NCBI GenBank assembly: GCA_963989245.1
Contig: OZ022348.1
Span: forward strand, 33,031,895 to 33,095,894
Reading direction: 5' to 3'
Length of the DNA stretch: 64,000 nucleotides
Source: Nansenia antarctica
Lineage: Eukaryota > Chordata > Actinopteri > Argentiniformes > Microstomatidae
The notes beneath the pieces were generated by a model. That model did no database searches. It was not told where the DNA came from and worked only from the letters and a program-made list of their open reading frames with translations. The position numbers were made by a program, and so were the translations under genes. Shown here piece after piece: positions 44,490 through 59,734 of the stretch. Position 1 is the stretch's first letter. Every line of letters starts with the position of its first letter.

Positions 44490-46085
44490 ATGGATTTTGA
44501 TGAGCGGGTCCCTGTTGGGTCGAGTATGTATTTGCCCAACTGTACGTATTACGTCTCCGGGACAGACTTCTCCAGCCTCCCTCCTTTTTTATCTCAGAGC
44601 CATCAGTCTTCTTGTCCTATGACATATTACCCATCCTCAACTCTGCCACAAGTTCCGTCTGTGAGAGATGTCAGAGATGTCGCTTTCAGGGAGTATGGCA
44701 TCGATGCGTCCAGTAAATGGCACCACCGGGGCAGCCTGGCGCACTGCTACCCTCCTGAGGACATGGTGCACAGGGACAGGGGTCTCTCCAGCCCAAGCAG
44801 CTCTTTGGGGGAAATATTCGCGAAAAATACCTCCAGTGTCTACCACTCCAGCTCCAATCCCACATCAAGTCTCTATGGCAGTGCGACCAGGAATGGAGTG
44901 CTGCCGCAACCATTTGATCAGTTTTTAGATCATGCCTACGGGAACGCGGAACATGCACCAAGCGAGCTGCACTCCTCCGTGGACAGAAGCGCCTCGAGGT
45001 TACCTCCAGTCCCGGCGCCCGGGTCCGACACGTGCCGGGGTCCAGGGGAGAGGCCGCGGGGAGAGGAGAGCTGCAGCCCCGGGTCCCAGTCTGTCTCTTC
45101 CGGCAACAACGAGCCTGAGACACACAGCAGCAGCACTGGTAGTGAGTAAGGACGCGCATCGGCTCTGTGAGAAAGTTTGCAATCTAACGCGCCGCTGTTA
45201 AAGCTTTTATATGCTGTTTTATAAGCACATAAGGTTTATGGAGGGCCTGTAGATTTGCCCCAACAAAACTTTGTTATAAACGACAAGATCACGTGCTTGG
45301 GGTTGAAATTGGCCGTGAAAGACGGGACATTTCCCCGCTGCAATTTCCAGCATGCATTGCTCCAGTTTATAGATGCCTATAGCTTTGTTTTCTTTTCATA
45401 AGAAAGTTCAGCCATTAAAGTACAATGAGAAATTAATGACAGGTTATTTGCTGAATTATTTGCATGGATATGAATGAAACAATCATGTTTTTGAATGTTA
45501 ATGGAGGTTCCCAATGTTTAATTTGATGTCAGTTAGGCCTAATTACTTTATATTTTATACCCTATTCTGTAAATCAGAGATATAATATTTTTTCATTTAG
45601 AGGTAATAATAACTAATAATTATCCTCTTGTTAAGGCCCATGTTTGATGTTGCCAAGAGTCTTATTTAATTTTACATTATTAGCCTACATGATTTACGCA
45701 AAACCGGAGAAACGCACAAGGATCTCAAATTAGTATTCGGCTCTATATGAGCACTCTAAAGATTATAGGGTACCACACATGTAGAAATGCTGATGCAAGC
45801 TATTTGAAATCAGTATGCATTAACGACCTTGATGGCATTGTCTGTGTTTCAGGTGGACAGAGAACGCGTAAGAAGAGATGTCCTTACTCCAAATACCAAA
45901 TCAGGGAACTTGAGAGGGAGTTCTTCTTCAGTGTTTACATCAACAAAGAGAAACGTCTTCAACTGTCCAGGATGCTCAATCTCACAGACCGCCAAGTCAA
46001 AATCTGGTTTCAGAACAGGAGGATGAAAGAGAAGAAACTAAACAGAGACCGTTTTCAGTTCTATACCACGAACCCTTTGCTCTGA
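44490..46085 (+). CDS. hoxa11: Hox group 11 homeobox transcription factor (hoxa11, probably hoxa11b)
   Basis: This is a nuclear Hox11 factor for posterior axis, fin and kidney patterning. Exon 1 is 44490-45141, exon 2 is 45853-46085, and the product is 294 aa. The start MDFDERVPVGSSMYLPNCTYYVSG is diagnostic for Hox11. DFSSLPPFL, PMTY, KWHHRG and NGVLPQPFDQF follow. A Ser-rich acidic linker precedes the homeodomain (about 220-279), with QRTRKKRCPYSKYQ, EFFFSVYINKEKRLQLS and QVKIWFQNRRMKEKK. The end is DRFQFYTTNPLL. The donor was placed at A|GTGAGT because it restores the SGQRTRKKR junction. An in-frame ATG at 44457 is 11 codons upstream of the family start. Exon 1 is shorter than in tetrapods because Ala/Gly runs are absent. 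The long overlapping frame at 44686-45159 on the other strand is a shadow. Confidence 0.96.
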
Positions 46086-46277
46086 TTCAACTTAAGACTG
46101 AGTCTGTCCCTCTCATGAAGCTCAATAGCTAATCTCAAGTTCTTTGCTGCAAACTCCAGATGTCAGACGTCGACCAAGAAACTGATTAGTTTCGTTCCTT
46201 TTTGCATGTTGTGATGGGAGGGTATGTTTAGATTTATTTGTTTATTTTTTCCCCACGAAGGCCTAATGTCTCTGTTG

Positions 46278-46320
<43 letters not shown>

Positions 46321-48372
46321 CCTCCATCATCATTATTATAGCCTAATGTTTTGCTTGTAGGCTAAATTGAATCTATTAATCGGAGTTGATATTTGGTGTT
46401 AGGATATTTGGTATAGCCGAAACAAAAAACACATCCTAGATGTGTGAGCCCTCTCCATTTCACGCAAATCCATATTTTGTCATCAATTCATACACGCGAA
46501 GGTTTGATATACCCGCCCATTTCAGGTTAAAATTTAATGTCTTGCCATATTCAGAAAACAAATGATTAAATGTCACCTACGGGGAATAGGCAATTTTTCT
46601 GAGCAAGTTACTATTTTCCCATCATCATTAATGTTTGTTGTGGCAATACGAACGTACAATAACTTGGACCTATTGTTTATGCAATGTCGATTGTTCAGTC
46701 GATACTGATATTCGAAACATTTTGTTTGGTGCAATCTCTAATTTTCTTGAAAATTAAATGAAAATATGTGCCTGCGTTTTAGCAAGAGGAAAAGCTGTTC
46801 TCCATCCAGTCAGAAATATGCTTCGTGATGATGAGTACTGTACTGAATGTCCAGCTTATTAATTAAATTAGATGATTTTGAAATATCATCTTGTGTATTG
46901 GTCCAATGTTCAGATAGCTCACTGAAAACCCGTCTTGGAGCCACTGGTTGAAATGCTTCAGTTTTCATATATTTTCTAAATTGGATGATTGGATGAACTC
47001 TACAAAACATCTTGTATTTTTTTAGACATAAAACATGCCTGGACGTGAGCCGTATCAGATGGATGATGTATATGGCTTTATTGCCTCCATCAGTCGACAT
47101 TGGATCCGCTGCAATTAATGTTTAATATCCATTACGGAACTTCGACCCAAAAGGTTGACTTGAGCGTTACAACTTCATGTATCACGCACAAGCATATATC
47201 ATGGGACTAGTTTTATCAACTGAATCATTCTAAAGTCTAGGGTGTAAACATGTCGCCTTTCTCTTCCTTGAAAATAATCTCAAGAACATTAAAGCAATAC
47301 ATATAGTACATAGTACATTTGTAGTAGGCTACATAGTACATTTGTACATAGGACCTTTTGATAAGAACCTATAGGCTATATCATGATTGTGTTGTAAGAA
47401 GTGGCTATCTGGCAATGTTTGGATGAATCGGGTCTCATGAATGTTAGGCTGGTGAAAACAACAACAAAGGGGGTCTGCCATAAGAGATAGGCCAGGCTGT
47501 AAGGCGGTGAGGCTCTCTGCATCCTGTGAGGCTCTCTGGAATCCAGCCTTAATTGGGGCACATCCTCCCTGTTGCTGGAGCAACTTGGCCATAAAACGCG
47601 TCTTCGTCTGGAGCGTTTGTAGGATTGGAGTGTAGTGCAATAAACCGTCTGAGACCAAGGTTATTAACTGTGACTAAGGGGCTGAAAACAACGGCTGGGA
47701 GCTAGAAAGCTTTGTGCTTACGGACTGTCCCGGCTTCATTTGTCTCAGCGTCTCACTGCAGCAGCAGTATTCAGGGTTCTGCTCCGACATGGATGTTTAT
47801 TCCACTAGGTGGCGCTGCTCAGATCAATGTCATTGCCGTGGATCGTCTCTTGCCAAGGATCTACATTTTCATGCTTCAAAAACATCCTTATTCACATCCC
47901 GATGACATGACAGGGTTTCACTGTTCAGGTAAATATGTATGTTTTTGTTGTATATTATGTAACCTTTACCAAATATATTTGAAACAGTCTGAAATGAAAA
48001 ACGTGTGGCCTATTTTTTCATGTTAAATTGTAGGCTAGGCCTAATACATATTATGACATTAGGCCTATTACACAATATTAATTTGCATTGTAACATAATA
48101 ATAATAATAATAATAATAATAATTTAAATCTCACATTTTTAAATCTCAAATGGTTTTGTCTATTAGCCAAGAAAATAGAGTTTGAGACGGCGCCGTGCAC
48201 TCAAAACTGGACAAGTGCATTATTCTGTGATGGAGTTATTAACTATTGACACAACCGATATCTGCTAGTGACACCCGACTTTCAGGTGTATAGGACATAT
48301 TTTAGGTTCAGGTTATATTTCTATTGAGAGCGTCTTATAATAGCTAATTCTATCAAATATTATTATATACAT

Positions 48373-48375
48373 ATG

Positions 48376-48449
<74 letters not shown>

Positions 48450-48455
48450 CGCGCG
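48373..48455. repeat. (TG)n tract
   Basis: About 38 TG units followed by GTGCGTGCGCGCGTG alternating purine-pyrimidine sequence. Confidence 0.95.
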
Positions 48456-49048
48456 TGTGCGTGTATGTTACAGAGAGAGGGAGAGATACAGTGATTAGCT
48501 GAAAAAAAGACAACAAATATGATCTAGCTGAATAACCAACTGGCCTATAGCCTATACTTGAGGACGACTTGTGAAAAATAAATCTAATTTTGGACAAGAT
48601 GGTAGCAACATAATTGTGCATGGGCTGGGGGCATATTGTCACACTGCAAGAATGTTGTGGAGGGAGGAAACACGTAATTTAATTTGAAGTTAGGGAGACA
48701 TTCATGGCAGTCATTTCAGTATCATATTTGTCATAGGCTAGAGGCAAGGTTGTATATAGGCAACTGCAAATTCTATGAAGAAATTCTTCAATACAAGTAT
48801 ATTTTGGTTTGCGGGTATGGGTCGGATTATATCTCAGTTTGCAAGTTTTCCAAAAATCGAAATAAGACACACCTTTGCTCAACAACAAATCACAAATATT
48901 TATTTCAAGGAAAGCATACATATTTTAGTTTAAAGGGTTAAAAACGTCAAAACACACCTTGTTTTTCATAATGTCTCAAATGTTTATGCACTAGATATTT
49001 TCAAGAGATTATTCTCAAATAATTGCACAATACACACGCGGTGGCAGG

Positions 49049-49125
<77 letters not shown>
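49049..49125. repeat. (CA)n tract
   Basis: About 38 AC units, roughly 520 bp upstream of the hoxa10 start and about 600 bp after the complementary TG tract. Confidence 0.95.
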
Positions 49126-49126
<1 letters not shown>

Positions 49127-49641
49127 TTTAACACAACGGTATGTTATCTGACGTTTGTGGCAAATGTCTCCAATGTGAACTTGGATTTAGGCTATTCAGC
49201 GATTCAACGTCTGTTGTTACAAAATAAATACAGCCTTTCATTGCAATTGTCTTCAATATCTGCATTATTTTCAGTATCGGATAGGTGGTTATTTGTGTTT
49301 AAATGTAGCCTGTTCTCTCTATTTCCAGAGTATGGGCAATACGCATGTCTGAGCAAGTGTGTGTGAATGGGGTCAATGTTTACGACATAAAATGTAATGC
49401 ATCTATGCCATATTACCATGCAACCTACCACAGTACTGTATTTGAGATTTAACTCATTTTTGATCCACGACTTCTCCCTTGAGTTTTTTAATCTTTAAAC
49501 AAAATGAATATACGGCATTACTGACATTACGTGCTTTAAATGGGAGGAGTCTCTCCTCTTCTTGGGTTTTAATTGGCTGTCAGCTGAAGCACCAAGAAGT
49601 GTGAGTATCAGTAATTATATTCAGCATGTTTTGCACAAGAA

Positions 49642-51584
49642 ATGTCAGCCAGAAAGGGATATCTTCATCCTCCGTCAAATTATACCTCAACAATGTCATG
49701 CTCCGACAACCAAGCTGGAAATTCGTTTTTAGTGGACTCCTTAATCAACGGACGAGCCGAGAACAGCAGTGCCCCGTACTACCAGAGTAACGGCGTGTAC
49801 TTGCCGTCCGCCTCGGACTACCCTTATGGACTATCCAACGGCGCCTTTTTCTCGGGTCTCAACAAGCGCAGCGACAGTGGGCAGACGACCATGGCACCTT
49901 CATCTGGTCACTATATTCACGGGATGGAAACGTGGCTGGAGACGTCCAGGTCTTGTCGAGTGGACCAGTCGGGCAGCCATCAGCACATTGCTCCCTGCTC
50001 CTTCTCCCCGAGCATCAAAGAGGAGAACGCGTACTGCCTGTATGAACCAGAGAAATGTCCTAAAGGCTCAACGCCGGCAGAAGACATTTCGTATTCCCGG
50101 GTAACGCCGGGATCGTGCCCGGTTACCAATAATGGCACCGTGCCTGTTCCTGGGTACTTCCGCTTGTCCCAGACATACACGCCGTCTAAGGTTTATCAAG
50201 ATGTCCAGCCGAACCCCACTCACTTTACTCTGCAACGTCCGTCCAGTTTGGACACCTCACCGCCCTCAACTACCCAGGCTGTGGATGCAGGCAGGAGGGA
50301 GAGTGAACCGGCCACTACCCCTACCCCGACGCCAAGCGCTGCTCAGAGAGATGAGGACCCCCGGGGGTCGTCTGTGGAAGGCTCGTCCAGCCCCGAGCCC
50401 TCAGAGAGCCGCGCACAAAGTCCCGACAAAGCAATCAAAGGTGAGTCCTCTAATGTCGCGTCTATGACAGTAAGACAGTGCATGCAATGGGGAGTGTCAA
50501 TGACCTCAATGTGTGCCATCGTTTTTATCAATAAAGTTGGCTACTGTAGGATCGCTTATGATGAACATTTACGCTTCCCCATAGGTAGGCTATATGCGTT
50601 CTGCTCCTTGGTAAAGGCGAGCCTCTCTGGCTTTGACACAGAGCCCATGAGCCGGGATTTCCTCCTGTGTTTTTATTATTTTATGACGAGGAGCAGCAAG
50701 GCCAATCCAGTCCAGTCCATCTGTCCAATGCAAGGCGCTGATGTCCTCAGTCGTCCCCCCCCTCATAAAATGCATACCTATAATTTCAGTATAGGCTACG
50801 TGTACGTTTTATGTCTTAATAAATGTGTAATATTACACTAAATCGAATTTGTAAATGTGTTATATTATACTAAATAGAATTAATTGGACCTTGAACACAA
50901 TGTGGAAGCACATGTAGCCAAAATGTGTGCTAATCATAAAACCGTGAATGTGAAGCCAACTGTCAGCTAACTGTCAAACAAACATAGGTCCAGCTTTTAC
51001 ATTTTCAATGTTCCTTTTACATAATTCTACAAGGTATTTTAGATACAGGTAATTTATTAAAGTGACTCACTGTTCATACTGATGATTGATGATAGGATTA
51101 ATATTGCACTAATATTGCACAATGAATGTGCATGCATTACTTCAAGTAATTTCAAGTAATTTTCTGCGGCCAGAAACAAATAACATTAATTTAGGAACAT
51201 TTCAATAGGCTTCTACAGAACTTGGTGCAGGAATAGGCTACATTGACAATGTATATGTTCAGTTTATCATGAATGATTCCCACTCATTTCTCTCTCATTT
51301 TCTTTATAGCGGATGGGAAAAAAGAAAGCACGTCCAACTGGCTGACAGCAAAGAGCGGCCGCAAGAAGCGTTGCCCCTACACGAAGCACCAGACCCTGGA
51401 GCTGGAGAAGGAGTTCCTCTTCAACATGTACTTGACTCGGGAGCGGCGGCTGGAGATCAGTCGCTGTGTGCACCTGACGGACAGGCAAGTCAAGATCTGG
51501 TTCCAGAACCGAAGAATGAAACTGAAAAAAATGAGTCGGGAAAACAGAATTCGGGGGCTATCAAACAACTTCAATTTTTCATGA
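49642..51584 (+). CDS. hoxa10: Hox group 10 homeobox transcription factor (hoxa10, probably hoxa10b)
   Basis: This is a nuclear Abd-B class factor. Exon 1 is 49642-50440, exon 2 is 51310-51584, and the product is 357 aa. The N-terminus MSARKGYL...MSCSDN.AGNSFLVDSLI is the Hox10 signature. GVYLPSASDYPYGL and IKEENAYCLYE follow, then a Pro/Ser-rich acidic stretch (SSPEPSESRAQSPDKAIK). The PBX-contact Trp is in SNWLTAK (W277). The homeodomain (about 282-341) has SGRKKRCPYTKHQTLELEKE, LTRERRLEISR and QVKIWFQNRRMKLKKM, ending with RENRIRGLSNNFNFS. The donor is G|GTGAGT and the acceptor TTTATAG|C. The intron happens to stay open in frame for over 100 codons after the donor, which is not coding. AATAAA lies at 52232-52237. 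Retention of a group-10 A gene fits HoxAb in zebrafish-like order, but paralogy is inferred. Confidence 0.96.
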
Positions 51585-52670
51585 GACATGTATGCGGTTG
51601 GCGCCCTCGATCACCGGCATGGGCCTAAAGGATGACCGTGTAGGCTGTAGGATAAGCCTACTATTGATAACTTATTGATTGTTGTTTTGTTTACGTTTTC
51701 TGTTCACGTCTGTTTTATTTGTCGTGGCTGTGTATTTATAAACTCAAACACACGGTCGCTTCGTCAGCACCAGGTTGTGTAAAGACAATTCGATATGGGA
51801 CAACGTGTTTCAGAGTTGCACAATATCAACATTAAATCTACATAATATAGCCTATTGTGTATATATAGTGAACTTTGGGTAAAACATTGGAATCTGCATG
51901 CTGGAATAGCTCTTGGGAATTCTTTTTAAACGTTTAGCAACATTGGCCTTCATTTCGTCATGGTTAACTATACCCCCAGGAGGTTTGATTGCCTATAATA
52001 TCTGCACATTTGCTGATCTTGTACTAAAAGCATCCCGCACTAATTTGTCGAGGCTTGATTCTATTTATATACAAGACAATGATAATTATAAGCAGGCCTA
52101 TTGTTTACAATTCGTCTTCTTCTAGTAGTGGGAATTCATATTTGTATTCTCTCCAGACAGTTTATTGTACTCATTGCTTTAGAGAGACTATACTGTGAAA
52201 GAATGACTCATTACTATGTGGTGCGGTCTTCAATAAAACATGGCACGTTTTGTGTTGTATAGCTTCTTTTGTTTCACAGGACATGCTTCATGTATTTGAA
52301 TGTACTCTTCCATACGCAGAGGGACTTATCCGCAAGGTTGCTATTTCAGTAAAGGAAAGTCTTTATACTGCTCTTTGATGCTGAAGCCGTTTATTTCAAT
52401 AATAAACTTTGCCTGCATGCCTGTGCACTATAGGTCTACACATGTTGCTGGCCATTGTGAAGTTTTATGGTTGAAATCGAAATCGGGATTGTTATATTGT
52501 CTGTTGGATGGTGCCGGTGTTGGATGGTGCCATAATTACGAACAAAATAAATGTTTTTCTCAAGGACATCCTGGATGTTTGATTCATCATTAGGCCTATT
52601 TGTGAAATAAATCACCATTGACCTGTGTACAATAGTGAATTTTGGGGGGATTTAATATTTAGATTTATTA

Positions 52671-52701
<31 letters not shown>

Positions 52702-52760
52702 AACTTTCATACATTGTATATTATTATATTATTGACATTTCCTCGGAGAGGAGAATGGAC
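51585..52760. other. hoxa10 3'UTR and downstream DNA
   Basis: This is non-coding. Putative polyadenylation signals AATAAA occur at 52232 and 52402. An ATA tract lies at 52671-52702, just before the miRNA hairpin. Confidence 0.5.
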
Positions 52761-52845
52761 TGTTGCGTGGTTTAGGTAGTTTCATGTTGTTGGGCTTTCG
52801 TTGTACCCTCCACAACACGAAACTGGCTTAACTGCCTCAGTAAAA
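52760..52845 (+). ncRNA. mir196: mir-196 precursor hairpin
   Basis: The 5' arm carries the miR-196 mature sequence at 52773-52794, beginning TAGGTAGTTTCATGTTG and ending TTGGG. This is the miR-196a form (A at position 12). The 3' arm, CCACAACACGAAACTGGCTTAA (about 52810-52831), pairs with it through a 15-16-nt loop, with two internal mismatches (GG opposite the AGGTAG part). Position between hox10 and hox9 on the same strand is the conserved location. miR-196 represses Hox transcripts, classically HOXB8, by 3'UTR pairing. Which numbered zebrafish paralogue it equals is not determined. Confidence 0.95.
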
Positions 52846-54980
52846 CTCGGCGCATCTCAGAAAGTATCTTTACTCTCGTTTAATCCACGGTCCTGGAGTG
52901 CATTGTTACGTGCTTGATACATGATAACTATATAAATACAGTTATTATTATGATGTGCATAACAATGATTTGGATTTGTCTTCACCTATGCACAACTATA
53001 AGTAGTCTCAGCAGCATAGACTGAGCAATCAACATCAAATCAACATGACTAAATACATTTACATTTACATTTACATTTACATTACATCACCCAAAGCAGA
53101 TATATGTTGGATATATACATGATATGCTATAATGTTGTCGAAAGGTTTACCTCGAATATAACGCCATTGACCCTATATTAAAAAAACGACAACAAATGTG
53201 GAGGAATTGCGGTTTGTTGATCTGGTGGCCTGTGCAGGGGTTGGGGCAGACACAGGCAAGGCCTCGGTTATGACCATGGCAGTCTGGCCTCGTGCAGCGC
53301 TGCAGCGCTCCCAGTGGCGCGCGTTGGAAGTGCCGGATGCGTCTCTGCGTCGCCAGAGAATGAACACAAAGGAACGGGTCTTTATTGGTGATATTCAGAC
53401 CAGACAGCCAGGCTGTAACCTAAAGAAAAACAACTCAATTGCCCCTGTGATAAAACCCGTGTTATAGCACCCATCTCTCCCCACTCTCCCTTTGAGATGG
53501 CTAAAACAGTGGAGCAGATACTTTAGTGTGCAGAAATGGAAACGGTGCAGGTCTATACTGACACGGTTTATACTGACACCAACGCGGTGGATCTTCACTC
53601 ACAATTTGCTTGGTATTGTAAACTTGTATTTTGATTATACGATTATAATAAAATGTATTTGATTATAGGTTATTTTTGGTTAAGTAAGCTCTACTTGTGT
53701 ATGACGTTTCAAATGTGTACTAGGCTACAGATTTTATTTCAAAGACCAAAACGTTAGGCCTATATGCATTGATGCAATTTTGGCGAAAATTGTTATACTT
53801 TGATTTATATAATCAATTAATTCAATAATTAATGGAAGTTGTCAAGATAATGAATAACATGTTTTCCTATTTGGGGTGTTTGGCGTTGAAGACTAAATAA
53901 CATCACTTTGCAATTAAGACATTCTACCTGTTTAGAATGTTGTTATTACACTTCGATAGAGGAGTCCACGCTTTATTTTATTTTTGCTAAATATTCTAAA
54001 TGGTTTGACGAGCAAATATTATTTAAACATTGTTTGTATATTCTCAAGATAGGCTTTCGCCTGCTTTGTTGTTGCATTATGATTATGAATGCGAAATTGA
54101 GAAATTGCACATTTGCCAAACTGTGACTATTTCGGCAATATAGAATCAGTGTTTTCGCGCTATGGGAACGTTGTCTAACATCACCAAACAAAGTTATATT
54201 CCTCAGGCTTTGTCTGTCTGGTTTGTTCGATCGGCCTATCCGGTATAGCCTGGGCTACTCTTCGAAAAAAAAGGCATCATAGAAAAAAAAAGGTTCCAGG
54301 TAGAACCAAACATGGCTTAATATGATATAATATATGATATTTAATATGACCCGAAAGGCTGTTGAGTACCAACACAAGTCGTTACGTTCTCTACATTTAT
54401 TTCTTAGAGTGTAACCCATAACACAATAGGCCTTCATGACCGATGTGTACTAATATTGGGCAATTTTACTGAATTACAGCAATTCTCGCTGGTTATGGGC
54501 TGTAATGGACAGGTTAATCGTAGCTACTCATTGAAAACGATGGAGGAGCACAAACAATGAAGCTTGTTTATTTATTGGTATTTTTTGCTCTTGTTATTAT
54601 TTTGTATTTTTTAAAGTATAGGCTATAGAAGATAACTAATCACACACATGTCAGACCTATAAGATACACGTTAAAGTCTCTATTGACAAGAATAGTCATA
54701 AACTTTACTACTTATATAAAACGAGATCTCTTTCCATAAAGGCATATGGTTTTGCCATTAAAAATATGACGGGGAAAATGGTGGCCATTTAGTGCTGCAC
54801 TGATTTATTATTTATTGTTCTGTCCCACGGTCACGTGTTTAAGCCATCCAATCCCATCTCGGGCAAGGTTCAACTTATTGGACGAATGTAGTGTTCGTCT
54901 TGGTGCAGCCAAGAAGTATGATTCTGCTTTTCTAAATATTTTACAGTGGGAGTATTGCGTTTCACTGTGTGTACCTTGTC
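52846..54980. other. mir-196-hoxa9 intergenic region
   Basis: No coding sequence was found. There is a fourfold TTTACA repeat (53059-53083). A poly-A-flanked GGTTCCAGGTAGAACC palindrome (54280-54306) resembles repeat termini seen again near 59340-59420. The hoxa9 promoter should lie at the end. Confidence 0.5.
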
Positions 54981-56539
54981 ATGTCGACATTAGGGACGCT
55001 GAGTTACTATTCAGACTCGCACATTCCTCCCGACCAGGGGGATATTATGGCACCAAGATACTCATCCGCACCCGGGCTGGAACAGGCGAGCCACTCGATG
55101 CTCACTGAATATGGCGAGCAGGAACATTGCCCTATGCAGACGAAACCTTCTATTTTCGGTGCGTCTTGGAGTCCCATCTCTGCTCAGTGCGCAAACACCG
55201 CATCTGCAGCACACCCGACCTATATCCATCACCATTGTCCTACAGGAGATACCGATGGAATGTTTTTGCGCTCTTGGACGTTGGAACCAGTCTCTACGTC
55301 CATATGTTTAACAGGATTACCGTCAAATATACACTATGATATCAAATCCGAGCCTCTGATTGGGACCGGTGACTGCACAACGTTGGAAACGCACACACCT
55401 CTCACATCCGACAGTCACAACGGGGCGTCCCTCGCAGAGAAAGACACGGTTGCTTGCGATGCCATTTTCTCCAAATCCAACGAAGAGAGCACATCAGCCG
55501 AGGACAAGAGGAACACCAACACAAGTAGGCTGAACACGTCATCTTTAGGTTTTCACAGTGTAACGGTGGTGGTGATGTAAATATGCTAGCCGGGTCTCTG
55601 ATATTAATTAGTAGCCTAAGAACTGTAGATATAGCCTACAATACGACTAATGCTATAGTTTATCGGTGGTGGATGGATGATATGAAAGGCTACACAGTGT
55701 CAATATAACGTCAACATGACAATATTGTAGTATTTGTTAATGAATGAAAGTCATTCTTGCGCCAAAGCGTCAACTGTCCAAAGACGCACAGTCGCGTGCA
55801 GCCCCCTGAGCCCCCTGACTGACCTAGACCTAGGATGTAGATGTTTACAGGATAGGGTCTAACGGTATAGTATATAGTCTATATATAGGCCTATTTAAAT
55901 CCCATTATTATTATTTCCCCCACATATTTTAAGAAGCAGGCATTAATATTGATGTGTGTAAAACAACCATTGGGTTCATAAAGAAATGGGCGAGGGGGGG
56001 GGGGGGGGGGGGGACTGGCACAATAGTAAATGACTGCATCAGAGATTGTCTCTCTCTCTCTGCAATAAATTGCGCGTTTAACCAGATTCAGATTCAGATT
56101 CAGATTCAGATAACGTTTATTGCCATTATGCTTGACACATATAGGAATTTGTTTTGGCATTACAGAAGGTGCATTTATGCTTTTTTCACATATACATGAA
56201 CAAAAACAAATACAAATACAAAAAACATCCACAGTTTGCGACATGATGAATCTTGTGCACTATGCTGAGCTCTGTCTCACGTTTTCAACCCCTTTTTCAG
56301 ATGACCCATCCGCCAACTGGCTTCATGCAAAATCTACAAGAAAAAAACGCTGCCCATACAGTAAGCATCAAATTCTCGAGCTGGAGAAGGAGTTTCTGTT
56401 TAATATGTATCTGCCTCGTGACCGTAGATATGAGGTAGCAAGAGTTCTCACTCTGACTGAGAGACAAGTTAAAATCTGGTTTCAAAATCGAAGGATGAAG
56501 ATGAAGAAAGGTAATAAAGACCGACGGAAAGACTTTTAG
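54981..56539 (+). CDS. hoxa9: Hox group 9 homeobox transcription factor (hoxa9, probably hoxa9b)
   Basis: This is a nuclear Abd-B class factor. Exon 1 is 54981-55524, exon 2 is 56301-56539, and the product is 260 aa. The Hox9 N-terminus MSTLGTLSYYSDS is present, with APRYSS and FGASWSPI (Hox9 activation domain) following. The PBX-binding Trp lies in SANWLHAKS (W188). The homeodomain (about 192-251) has STRKKRCPYSKHQILELEKE, MYLPRDRRYEVARVLTLTERQ and VKIWFQNRRMKMKK, ending GNKDRRKDF. The homeodomain has several changes from the usual Hox9 sequence (LP for LT/LS, VLTL for LLNL, HQIL for HQTL), which suggests a relaxed duplicate. The donor is A|GTAGGC and the acceptor TTTTTCAG. A (CAGATT)n run (56082-56111) lies inside the intron. 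AATAAA occurs at 57067-57072. The a9b call is inference. Confidence 0.95.

Positions 56540-59734
<3,195 letters not shown>

Larger units (their letters stand above)
46086..49641. other. hoxa11-hoxa10 intergenic region
   Basis: No gene was recognised. It has an ATT tract (46277-46321), an ATA tract (48097-48123), a TG tract (48373-48455) and a complementary CA tract (49049-49125). The hoxa10 promoter should lie in the last few hundred bases, where GGGAGGAGTCTCTCC and ATTGGCTGTCAG (CCAAT-inverse) occur near 49541-49582. Confidence 0.55.

Noticed and set aside
44668..45201. Overlapping frames on both strands across hoxa11 exon 1
   Set aside because: They are GC-rich shadow frames; only the MDFDER frame has family motifs and proper splice phase.
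50441..50841. Continuation of the hoxa10 frame to a 399-residue protein
   Set aside because: A GTGAGT donor at 50441 and a correctly phased homeobox exon at 51310 show it is intron read-through.
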